Assembly (NCBI GenBank): GCA_965216035.1
Contig: CBDCFM010000020.1
Span: 496,001-560,000, forward strand
Source of the DNA: G963664115 sp965216035
GTDB taxonomy: Bacteria; Acidobacteriota; Terriglobia; 20CM-2-55-15
DNA length: 64,000 bases
Reading direction: 5' to 3'
The notes below the pieces were generated by a model. The model was not told the origin of the DNA and searched no databases. It was given only the letters and a program-made list of their open reading frames with translations. The translations under genes were made by a program, and so were the position numbers. How positions within the stretch are numbered: the first letter of the stretch is position 1; every line of letters begins with the position of its first letter. This document shows positions 36,080 to 44,845 of the stretch, one piece after another.

Positions 36080-36826
36080 CTAACGTCCGTACGTGAGGCG
36101 TTCGATGAGGTAGCGTGGCAGGTCGACCTTCTCCATTTTCTCCTGTGTCACTTCGAGCGGATATTCGGCCCGATAAAACTCCAGCCGAAGCTCATCGCTG
36201 TCCCAAATCAGGAACGCGCTCCGCGTATCCCCGTCCCGGGGCTGACCCACCGAACCAGGGTTGACCATATATCGCATGTCATTGCGCAGCTCGGTCGTGA
36301 CCGAATCATTGGTATTTTTCCGAATTTCTTCGAGGACGTTGCCGGATCCGTCGCAGGTATAGATTGCCGGATGGTGGCTGTGTCCGAAGAAGGTGAGATG
36401 GGATTCGGTCAAAGCGAAGCTGTCCGCGGCGTGAGTCTCCGACATGATGTAGTCATCTTCGTCAGTCACCGCGCCATGCACCAGTTGTGCCCCGTCGTCG
36501 ATGTCGAGGGGGGCTATTGGCAGGGCACGGAGGTACGCGTGGTTTCTTTCGGTCAGGGTTTCGCGAGTCCAAAATGCGGCGGCTTTTGCGTGAGGGTTGA
36601 ACCCGGTGGGTTCGTCCTGGCCACATGCGACCCGGTCGTGGTTGCCGCGGATAGTAACGGATTCGAGGGCGCGGATTCTTTCGACGGCTTCGTTCGGCTC
36701 AGGGCCGTAGCCGACGATGTCGCCACAGCAGAGCACTGAATCGAATCCGGCTTCGCCCGCGCGTGCGAGACAGGCGTCAAGAGCTTCCATGTTCGCGTGG
36801 ATGTCACTGAGCAAAAGGCGCCGCAT
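36080..36826 (-). CDS. Calcineurin-like metallophosphoesterase
   Basis: This is a 248-residue cytoplasmic protein of the YfcE/DUF2156-like subgroup. The five metal-binding blocks are present: DIHANMEAL, CCGDIVGYGPEP, IRGNHDR, LVHGAV and FGHSHHP. The C-terminal NPGSVGQPRDGDTRSAF is the usual cap of the fold. ATG 36826 fits the family start exactly. The substrate is unknown; cyclic nucleotides or phosphoproteins are known for relatives. It is divergent from the CPBP protease gene. Confidence 0.9.
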   Translation of the reverse strand: MRRLLLSDIHANMEALDACLARAGEAGFDSVLCCGDIVGYGPEPNEAVERIRALESVTIRGNHDRVACGQDEPTGFNPHAKAAAFWTRETLTERNHAYLRALPIAPLDIDDGAQLVHGAVTDEDDYIMSETHAADSFALTESHLTFFGHSHHPAIYTCDGSGNVLEEIRKNTNDSVTTELRNDMRYMVNPGSVGQPRDGDTRSAFLIWDSDELRLEFYRAEYPLEVTQEKMEKVDLPRYLIERLTYGR

Positions 36827-36901
36827 TATCGTATTTCGCCGACCTCATCCGTGACGCGATGAGCCCGCAGGGACCGACGGTGGCTGGTGTTCCTTTGGTG
36901 T

Positions 36902-37600
36902 ATGATGTTCGCGATGAACCGGAATGCTGTCGTCGGTTTCTGCACTGGCCTCGCAGGCATCGCGGCGGGTACCGCGGTACTTTCCGAAATCAACACTGAG
37001 CAGGGGCCGGGCTCTCTACTCTGGGTGATGGTATCACGCTTCGGGATGGTCGCTGTTTTTGCGGCGTTCGGCATCTATGCTGCACGGGAGAGCCGGATGA
37101 GAGGCTCGCTGATTCTGACGGCGGACGAACCCCGTTCCGTATTTCAGGACCTCCTCAACTACGGGATCTTGCCCGGGTTCATGATCGGTCTCATCAACTA
37201 CCTCTTCTTTTTTATTAACCGGTATAGTCCCATGATTTCGGCCAGGATCCGAGGTATGGAAGACGTTTACGATGCCTTCCTCGTTTCTTTCGATGCGAGT
37301 GTCTTTGAGGAGGTCGTTTATCGACTTTTCATCATGTCGTGCCTCATGTTTCTGATCCAGCACCTGTATCAGAACATCAAGCCCGTGTGGCCCGTCCTCG
37401 CCTCGGTTATTCCACAGGCCATGGCCCTGGTTCTTTCATCGTTGTTGTTCGCGGTGGCACACAATGTTTACGGTTTTACCGGAGCTTTCAGCGGTGGCCT
37501 GGTGTTGGGATTCATTTTTATGAAGAGTGGTATCGAGAGCGCAATCGCGGCGCACTTCGTCGCGAACTTCCTGTTCTTCAGCGTGTCATACCTGTCTTAA
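36902..37600 (+). CDS. CPBP-family intramembrane glutamic endopeptidase
   Basis: This is a 232-residue protein with about seven membrane segments. The catalytic motif EEVVYR is present, with the second and third conserved groups AHNVYGF and AAHFVANF. Family members cleave prenylated or signal peptides and are often linked to bacteriocin immunity. The start is uncertain: ATG at 36902, 36905 or 36914 could each serve and none has a strong ribosome site. The AAA+ gene begins 67 bases later. Confidence 0.83.
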   Translation: MMFAMNRNAVVGFCTGLAGIAAGTAVLSEINTEQGPGSLLWVMVSRFGMVAVFAAFGIYAARESRMRGSLILTADEPRSVFQDLLNYGILPGFMIGLINYLFFFINRYSPMISARIRGMEDVYDAFLVSFDASVFEEVVYRLFIMSCLMFLIQHLYQNIKPVWPVLASVIPQAMALVLSSLLFAVAHNVYGFTGAFSGGLVLGFIFMKSGIESAIAAHFVANFLFFSVSYLS

Positions 37601-37666
37601 GGGGCAGAGTTGGACTCACAGCGAGAGAATTCATCTGCAACATTCGTGAAGCGGGGATTTTAGAGC

Positions 37667-39148
37667 ATGCAAGCGAAAACATTGGGTCAGCTTCGCTCGG
37701 GTCCATACGGAGACTCACCGCATCGGTCCCGCTCCGTCAAGGACGAGATGCGGGCCAACCTTATTCAAAAACTCAAGACTGGCGAAGCAATCTTTCCCGG
37801 CGTGCTTGGTTATGAGGACACCGTGGTACCCCATGTTGTCAATGCCGTGCTCTCTCGTCACAACATGATCTTGCTGGGCCTGCGGGGTCAGGCTAAGAGT
37901 CGCATCTTGCGCCAGCTTAGCGACCTGCTCGACAAAGACGTGCCGGTCATCGAAGGATGTGAAATCAATGACCATCCATTCCGTCCGATTTGCCGGAGTT
38001 GCCGAAATCTGGTTGCCGAGATGGGAGACGAAACGCCGGTCGGTTACAGGTTAAGAGACCAGCGATATGTTGAAAAGCTGGCGACGCCCGACGTGACCAT
38101 TGCCGACATGATCGGCGACATCGATCCCATCAAAGCAGCAAAAAGTGGTGAGTCGCTCGCCAGTGAGTTGACGATTCACTATGGTCTGCTTCCGAGGGCG
38201 AATCGAGGGATTTTTTCGATTAACGAGCTTCCCGACCTAGCAGGCAAGATACAGGTTGGTCTGTTCAACATCATGCAGGAGGGTGACGTTCAGATTAAAG
38301 GCTATCCCGTGCGGCTGCCACTGGACGTGGTATTGGTGTTTTCGGCGAATCCGGAAGACTACACCGCGCGGGGCAAGATCGTTACACCCCTTAAGGATCG
38401 AATCGGATCTGAAATCCAGACACACTATCCAGCGGAGCTCGAAGACGGTGTAGTCATTACCAGACAGGAAGCCTGGACCGAACGCGACGGCAGCAATGTG
38501 AAGGTCCCGGAGTACCTGCGTGAGGTAGTCGAAGGCATTGCATTCAAGGCGCGCGCGGACCAACGGATCGATAAACGTTCGGGCGTGAGCCAGCGGCTGC
38601 CCATTTCCTGTCTGGAAAATATGGTCAGCAATGCTGAGCGGCGGCGGGTCATGCTTGGAGAAGACGAGGCTGTCGTGCGTATCGTGGATGTGTATGCCGC
38701 ACTGCCAGCGATAACGGGCAAGCTTGAGCTCGAGTACGAGGGTGAATTGAGGGGTGCCGAATCTGTCGCGCGGGATCTTATCCGCCAGGCTGTGCAGATG
38801 GTTTTCCGCAAGCAATTTCCGAAGAGCGACTTTAAGACCGTGACCGAGTGGTTCGAGATGGGTGGAACATTGAAGATGTCCGACATGGAAGCGCTAGTCG
38901 ACGTCCTGGCCAGCTTAAATGACGTTGCGGGACTGATAGAGCTAATCCGGCCCCTGGGGATCGAAGCAGGCTCTTCGGCGGGCGAAAGTGTTTCTGCGGC
39001 GGAGTTCGTACTGGAAGGATTATGTTCGCTCGACAAGATCACTCGGTCTGAAGAAAGTATTTACCGGGCATCCGATCGGAAATCCGTCGATGACCTCTAT
39101 CGGGATTACGCTATCGACCCGAAGCGCTTTAAGAAACCATTAAACTGA
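37667..39148 (+). CDS. Magnesium-chelatase-I-like AAA+ ATPase
   Basis: This is a 493-residue ATPase related to BchI/ChlI and MoxR proteins. Walker A is GLRGQAKSR (71-79). The Walker B region is GIFSINELPDL, and sensor 1 is FSANPEDYT. A cysteine group not usual in the family (Cys98, Cys109, Cys112 in GCEI...ICRSC) lies after Walker A and could bind metal. The C-terminal 170 residues are helical. Paired with the VWA gene 19 bases downstream, it probably acts as a chaperone that loads or remodels a client. No chlorophyll genes are present, so it is not a true magnesium chelatase. Confidence 0.88.
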   Translation: MQAKTLGQLRSGPYGDSPHRSRSVKDEMRANLIQKLKTGEAIFPGVLGYEDTVVPHVVNAVLSRHNMILLGLRGQAKSRILRQLSDLLDKDVPVIEGCEINDHPFRPICRSCRNLVAEMGDETPVGYRLRDQRYVEKLATPDVTIADMIGDIDPIKAAKSGESLASELTIHYGLLPRANRGIFSINELPDLAGKIQVGLFNIMQEGDVQIKGYPVRLPLDVVLVFSANPEDYTARGKIVTPLKDRIGSEIQTHYPAELEDGVVITRQEAWTERDGSNVKVPEYLREVVEGIAFKARADQRIDKRSGVSQRLPISCLENMVSNAERRRVMLGEDEAVVRIVDVYAALPAITGKLELEYEGELRGAESVARDLIRQAVQMVFRKQFPKSDFKTVTEWFEMGGTLKMSDMEALVDVLASLNDVAGLIELIRPLGIEAGSSAGESVSAAEFVLEGLCSLDKITRSEESIYRASDRKSVDDLYRDYAIDPKRFKKPLN

Positions 39149-39167
39149 TACCCTTAATTTCGTACCC

Positions 39168-40412
39168 ATGCCCAAGATCAAGTACACGAAGTACACACCA
39201 TCGCCTCTGGATGGGTTGAGCATCGAAGACCTGCTCGATTCTCTCTCGGATTTCCTCTTGCAAAGCGGATTCCAATACGGATTAGAGTATGCCACGCGTC
39301 CCCGCGGAATGGACTCACTGCGCCAGGCCATCATGGAGAAGCTCGTCGAAACGGGCCGGATTCCACCCGAGTTACTGGAACAGTGGATGAACGATCCCAC
39401 CGGTGACGCGGCAGTGGAAATGAACGAGATGCTCGACGAGCTGATCCGGCGAATGGTCGATGAAGGATGGATTCAGCAGCAGATGGAAGGCGAGGCTCCA
39501 CCTCCGCCTGACGGTGGGACTGGGATAGAGGACGAATCGCACGGTGAAGCCCGTTTTGAAATGACCGACAAATCCGTCGACTTTCTCGGGTTCCGCGCGT
39601 TGCGCCATCTGCTCGGGTCGTTGGGTCGGAGCAGCTTCGGGCGTCACGAAACGGCCTACCTCTCCACGGGTGTTGAAGCGTTCCAGTCATCGAAACCCTA
39701 CGAATTCGGTGACACGCTGAATCTCGACATCAGCCAGACCCTGTTGCGCGCCCTATCGCGTGAGGGCCTAGGAGTGCCGATTAACCTCGAGACGGGCGAC
39801 CTCCAGGTGCACCAGGCTGACTATGAAAGCTCATGCGCTACCGTGCTGATGCTCGATACCAGTCACAGCATGATCCTTTACGGTGAAGACCGATTTACTC
39901 CGGCCAAGCGTGTCGCTCTGGCCTTGTCCCATCTCATCCGCACGCAGTACCCGGGGGATTCGCTCAGGTTGGTGTTGTTCCATGACTCGGCTGAAGAGAT
40001 TCCCTTCAAGAAGCTTGCCCGTGCGGTGGTGGGTCCCTACCACACGAATACACGCGAAGGTTTGCGCCTGGCCCGGAAGATTTTGATGGCGGAAAAGAAA
40101 GATATGCGGCAAATCATCATGATCACCGATGGCAAACCCTCGGCCATGACCCTGCCAAATGGACACATTTACAAGAACGCTTTTGGTTTGGACCCGGGCA
40201 TTCTTGAAGAGACCTTCAAGGAAGTTGCTATTTGTCGCAGGGCCGGCATCCTCATCAACACGTTTATGCTGGCCAACGACCCCTACCTGGTGGAGTTCGT
40301 CAAGAAGGTGACTGAGATCGCGCGTGGCAAAGCTTACTTCACGTCAACCGAAACGTTGGGTCAGTATCTGCTGATGGACTACATGAAGAAGAAAGTGGAG
40401 ACCATCCATTAG
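39168..40412 (+). CDS. VWA-domain protein, partner of the AAA+ ATPase
   Basis: This is a 414-residue protein. The N-terminal half is helical and acidic, with a Pro-rich linker (APPPPDGG) near residues 110-117. The VWA domain begins near 225, with an intact metal-ion-dependent adhesion site: Asp230-Thr-Ser232-His-Ser234, the Thr in HTNTREGLR, and the Asp in MITDGKPSA. This order matches the BchD/CoxE-type partners of MoxR and BchI ATPases. It follows the ATPase gene by 19 bases, so the pair forms one operon. Confidence 0.9.
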   Translation: MPKIKYTKYTPSPLDGLSIEDLLDSLSDFLLQSGFQYGLEYATRPRGMDSLRQAIMEKLVETGRIPPELLEQWMNDPTGDAAVEMNEMLDELIRRMVDEGWIQQQMEGEAPPPPDGGTGIEDESHGEARFEMTDKSVDFLGFRALRHLLGSLGRSSFGRHETAYLSTGVEAFQSSKPYEFGDTLNLDISQTLLRALSREGLGVPINLETGDLQVHQADYESSCATVLMLDTSHSMILYGEDRFTPAKRVALALSHLIRTQYPGDSLRLVLFHDSAEEIPFKKLARAVVGPYHTNTREGLRLARKILMAEKKDMRQIIMITDGKPSAMTLPNGHIYKNAFGLDPGILEETFKEVAICRRAGILINTFMLANDPYLVEFVKKVTEIARGKAYFTSTETLGQYLLMDYMKKKVETIH

Positions 40413-40532
40413 CGTTTCGCCAGAAAATCAGGAACGGTGACCGAATTCGTGAATGCGTAGCTCGGTCCATTACCTCGCGCATTGAATTTGAAATCCGTCC
40501 TGTGTTTCCTCCACTCGCCTCAGACGACAAAA

Positions 40533-40554
40533 AGCCCCGCCAAACGGCGGGGCT
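40533..40554 (-). terminator. Rho-independent terminator, best read on the minus strand
   Basis: AGCCCCGCC (40533-40541) pairs perfectly with GGCGGGGCT (40546-40554) around loop AAAC. On the minus strand the stem is followed at once by TTTTTGTC, while on the plus strand it is followed by GCAAAAC. It therefore terminates minus-strand RNA best, although it may also serve the VWA gene. Confidence 0.7.
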
Positions 40555-40834
40555 GCAAAACTCTTTTCTCTCTTTACAACACTTGCTCACCTAACGTGGG
40601 TGAACAGCGTGTGTGATTACTTGTAAAATAAGTGATCATAAAATTCAAAACAAAAATCACCCTTCGTTTTCAGAATCAATCACGACGCTCGGCTGTTTAT
40701 CACCTGCGGCGTGAAACCCGTGCCAGTTAGGCGTTACAGCGCACCACTGGGTGGGCATTGAAAATTGAGATGAAAAACTTTTTTGAAAAAATACTAATGA
40801 CATGCACCGCGAATGAGTCTTAAAACGATGTGCG

Positions 40835-40866
40835 CGAAGAAGAATGCGGCAAAGTATTCTTCTTCG
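40835..40866. other. Perfect 11-base-pair hairpin
   Basis: CGAAGAAGAAT (40835-40845) and ATTCTTCTTCG (40856-40866) are perfect complements separated by 10 bases. It is in non-coding DNA upstream of the adaptor gene. No T run follows on either strand, so an RNA element or protein site is more likely than a terminator. Confidence 0.5.
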
Positions 40867-40902
40867 ACTTTGTTTTCATTGGCGAAACGTTTTGTAACGA
40901 TC

Positions 40903-40942
40903 CGCCACGTTTCGCCACGTTTCGCCACGTTTCGCGAAGTTT
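40903..40942. repeat. Tandem 10-base repeats
   Basis: CGCCACGTTT occurs three times in a row (40903, 40913, 40923) followed by the variant CGCGAAGTTT (40933). The 10-base period matches a DNA helical turn. An inverted partner GGCGAAACG lies at 40881-40889. Confidence 0.75.
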
Positions 40943-41093
40943 CGCAGTGTCACGTGCCCGTTTGCGTGAGCTTCCCGACCCGCAGTCACGCAACTGAGCT
41001 ATCCTTATGGAAAGTCCGTTGATAAAGGCTGATTAAGTTTGAGCGCTGTCATCGTGTGAGGAACTGGCTGCTTCTCGAGACCACAAGAGACAT

Positions 41094-42480
41094 ATGAGCG
41101 TGATGAAGAAACTCTTGATCGCCGTGCTCTTCGTTGCCGTCGTTGGTGGCGCGGTGACTTACGCCGTGGTTCGGCGAAACCGCAGCACCGTGACGGTTGA
41201 AACAGAATATGTGGCCCGTCAAGATCTGGTTCAATCTGTCGTTGCGAATGGTGAAATCCGGCCGAAGCAGTATATCAATATCAGTTCGAATGCTTTCGGC
41301 CGCATCGTCAGCTTGCCGGTAAGCGAGGGCGATCGTGTGGATCAGTCGCAATTTCTCGCTCAGATCGAATCGGTGCAGACTGAGGCTGAAGTGCAAAGCG
41401 CGCAGGCGGGTCTGGATGCGGTGGCTTCCGAACTTGAAGGTATGGAGGCGTCGATCCGGGCGGTGGAAGCATCTCTAGCCAGCGCTGAAGCGGAGAAGAG
41501 AAGAATCGAGGCTGACTTCGCTCGCGCGGAACTGGAATTTGACCGCGCGAAACAGATGTTGGCAGAAGGACTGATTTCGCGCGAGCAGTTCGACCGGCAG
41601 GAATCGGCATTCCGAGTGGCCGTAGCCCAGCTCGAATTGGCGGACGCACGCATCGCTCAGGCCGACGCCGAATCGGCACGGACGCTCACCCTACGGGACG
41701 GTTTGACGTTTCGGATGGGACAGCAACGCGCAGCCCTGACGCGGGCCAGGGACGAGCTGAGCAAGACGACGATTACCTCCCCGCTTTCGGGAGTAATCAC
41801 GTACTTGCCGGTCAACGAAGGCGAGATCGCCATTGTCGGTATCCAGAACCAGCCGGGAACTACCCTGATGACCATTGCTGACCTTTCGGTAATTACAGCG
41901 GAACTCAGGGTGGACGAAACCGATATTCTGAACCTCGAAGTTGGCCAGAGAGCTCAAGTTCGTGTGGATGCGTTAGGCGACAGCGTTCTGAACGGTACCG
42001 TTTCTGAGATTGGGAATACGGCGTTGACCGAAGGAGGCGGGGGTGTCGTCTCCACCACGCCCACCACAGATGAAGCCAAAGACTTCAAAGTCGTCATTAC
42101 GTTGGATGACCCACCGGACGAGTTGCGTCCGGGCCTGTCATGTACGGCAAGTATTGAAACTGCGACGGAGTCGAACGTCCTCACGATTCCGATTCAGGCG
42201 CTGACCGTCCGCGAAGTTGATGAAGCCGATGTCCCTGAATTCGTAGAGAATCCAGTCATCGTACCTTCCAGGTCCGGAGCTCCCGTCAGAGTGGAACAGG
42301 AAGGCGTGTTCGTGATCAACGATCAGACGGTGAGCTTTCGGCCGGTTCAGACTGGAATCATCGGTACCACCGAAATCGAGATAGTGAACGGTCTCTCCGA
42401 AGGTAACGAAATCGTTATCGGCAGCTACCGGGTCCTTCGAACGCTCGAGGAAGGTGCCCGGGTCAGGGTCGAAGAAAACG

Positions 42481-42494
<14 letters not shown>
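41094..42494 (+). CDS. HlyD/MacA-like membrane-fusion (periplasmic adaptor) protein
   Basis: This is a 466-residue protein with one N-terminal membrane segment (about 5-24). The lipoyl/barrel-sandwich halves flank a long Ala/Glu-rich coiled-coil hairpin (about 95-190). The beta-barrel and membrane-proximal domains follow (TITSPLSGVITYLPVNEGE, then LRPGLSCTASIETAT). It connects an inner-membrane ABC exporter to an outer-membrane channel. The next gene, overlapping by 14 bases, codes the ABC ATPase but is broken, and no permease follows. The start could be ATG 41094 or 41103. Confidence 0.88.
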
Positions 42495-43229
<735 letters not shown>

Positions 43230-43319
43230 GGTCAGAATTTGAGTGATCCAGAGCGGAGTTAGGGCCGGGCACCAGGGCATTATGGGCACAGGTGTCGTGT
43301 TTGTCAGTTCAAAAGGCCT

Positions 43320-43721
43320 TCAACCTTCCGCTTGCAGTTTTTCCACCAGTTCCCGATTCGCTTCGGGTAGATCCAGGCCACTGAGTTCCGCGGGCGTGAA
43401 CCATCCCAAGGCAACGGCGCTGCGGGCTTCGGGCTCTCCTCCTGAGATTCCGCATTCGAAGAAATGGAGGTGGACTATGCGTTCCGGATATCGATGTGTG
43501 CTGACGCTATACACGGGACCTACGTCGACGGCAGTCATGCCGATTTCCTCGGAAACCTCTCTCCGAAGGGCGGCTTCAAGCGTCTCCTCCGGCTCCACCT
43601 TGCCTCCAGGAAACTCCCATTTTCCTGCGAGGTGAACGTCTTCAGGGCGCTGGGTCAAGAGAAGTCGTCCCTCGCGGTGGATTATTGCGGCGACCACAGT
43701 GGCTTCGGCGGGCGGCTTCAT
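43320..43721 (-). CDS. MutT-like Nudix hydrolase
   Basis: This is a 133-residue (deoxy)nucleoside triphosphate pyrophosphohydrolase. The Nudix box is complete (GGKVEPEETLEAALRREVSEEIG, about residues 39-61). The N-terminus VVAAIIHREGRLLLTQRP and the preceding WEFPGG fit the 8-oxo-dGTP-type subgroup. Its start overlaps the end of the lipocalin-like gene by four bases, so it is the last gene of the ABC operon. The functional link to the transporter is unclear. Confidence 0.9.
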   Translation of the reverse strand: MKPPAEATVVAAIIHREGRLLLTQRPEDVHLAGKWEFPGGKVEPEETLEAALRREVSEEIGMTAVDVGPVYSVSTHRYPERIVHLHFFECGISGGEPEARSAVALGWFTPAELSGLDLPEANRELVEKLQAEG

Positions 43722-44845
43722 ATATTGGGCCGATAGCTCGCCGAGTATCCAGTCAACTCAACATAACCGCGGCCGGTGACGGCTTCACCTTTCCAAATGC
43801 CTTCCACCCCTACGGCGCCTTCCCAGTAGGCGATACCCGTTGAGCGCACGGTATAGAGTTCCTGGTCGTCCATCAACGGGACAATGCTCAACCGAGTGTC
43901 ATGGTCAGGCAATCGCAGTTCCCAATCCAATCGGTACACCGCTTCGCTCTTCGGGCTGGCCCAGTCTCGGAGAGACCGAATCGTGAATTGATCGTGTTCG
44001 ATGTGTTCGGCTTCCCCGTTGAGAGAAACGATGGTCCCGCTCGAGTTCGGATCGATGGCGCCGTTGGTGTAGCGTAGCTGGTAAAGCATGAGTTCTTCGC
44101 CGTTATCCAACTGCAGGCTGAACCAGTCCCATCCCTCCTGATCGGGAGCCAGTTGGTTGGTGCCGAACTCGTGATCCATCCAACTTTCCCCCGATACGCT
44201 TACCGCACTGCCGTCGATTGAAAGCAGTCCTTCGGTGCCCATGCGCGTCATTGAATAGTAGTGTGACGCCTGACCGACCCCGTCGGCCTTCTGACTCACG
44301 CCGTTGCCGTGAATCACGGGACCTTTCTCTGGTTGAAGCTCGAGTTCAAGCAGGACACCTTCGGCGTACGCCCGCAGGTGCATGACGCCGTCTTCGATTC
44401 TGGCCGTCCAACTTTCATTTTGAACGTCCAGGGTGTTTGTGCGTGTGTGCGCGATCCCGGGTCCCGCCCGATTCACGCGTTCCCAGTATTGGAATTCACC
44501 TGCCGACAAGCGGCTCAACGCGAAATGTGCCACGTGCAGATCGTCCACGGCCCACGAGGAAGGATTGGCCGTGCGCCGGTTCATACCGATGCGGAAGAAC
44601 GTGAGCTCGTAACCGAAGCTTCGTCCGTCTTCCGCATCGAGATGCCCGGTGTAGTACCACCATTCGAGCTTGTAGTCCGGGTGTGCGCCATGGTCGCGCG
44701 GAAACGCATATTCATAACCGGGAACCGCGAGGCGGTACTCGGGTTCAAAAACTTCTGCTGGTGACGGCGCTTGCGCCGTGGCCGGACCCGCCAGGCATGC
44801 GATCAGCGTTGAGAGAGCCACAGGGAGAACAGGACGGTGTTCCAT
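43718..44845 (-). CDS. AttH/CrtC-like lipocalin-domain exported protein
   Basis: This is a 375-residue protein with a signal peptide (about 1-25, ending ATAQ). The two lipocalin-like halves typical of the AttH/hydroxyneurosporene synthase family are visible: DYKLEWWYYTGHLD, GYELTFFRIG, then SWMDHEFGTNQ with DWFSLQLDNGEELMLYQLR. The start ATG 44845 lies in the stop of the upstream permease gene (TGATG overlap), so the longer frame to 44986 is rejected. Together with the permease and ATPase it makes an AttEFGH-like set. No carotenoid genes are adjacent. Confidence 0.88.
   Translation of the reverse strand: MEHRPVLPVALSTLIACLAGPATAQAPSPAEVFEPEYRLAVPGYEYAFPRDHGAHPDYKLEWWYYTGHLDAEDGRSFGYELTFFRIGMNRRTANPSSWAVDDLHVAHFALSRLSAGEFQYWERVNRAGPGIAHTRTNTLDVQNESWTARIEDGVMHLRAYAEGVLLELELQPEKGPVIHGNGVSQKADGVGQASHYYSMTRMGTEGLLSIDGSAVSVSGESWMDHEFGTNQLAPDQEGWDWFSLQLDNGEELMLYQLRYTNGAIDPNSSGTIVSLNGEAEHIEHDQFTIRSLRDWASPKSEAVYRLDWELRLPDHDTRLSIVPLMDDQELYTVRSTGIAYWEGAVGVEGIWKGEAVTGRGYVELTGYSASYRPNI

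Larger units (their letters stand above)
40413..41093. other. Structured intergenic region of 681 bases
   Basis: No convincing ORF was found. It is more AT-rich than its neighbours and holds a terminator-like stem (40533-40554), a long hairpin (40835-40866) and a run of 10-base repeats (40903-40942). An undetected small RNA is possible. Confidence 0.5.

Noticed and set aside
37667..40412. True magnesium chelatase for chlorophyll synthesis
   Set aside because: No bch/chl genes are present, and the arrangement matches general MoxR/VWA chaperone pairs.
43718..44845. Carotenoid 1,2-hydratase (CrtC)
   Set aside because: The fold is shared, but the operon context with an ABC ATPase and FtsX permease points to the AttH type; no carotenoid genes adjoin.
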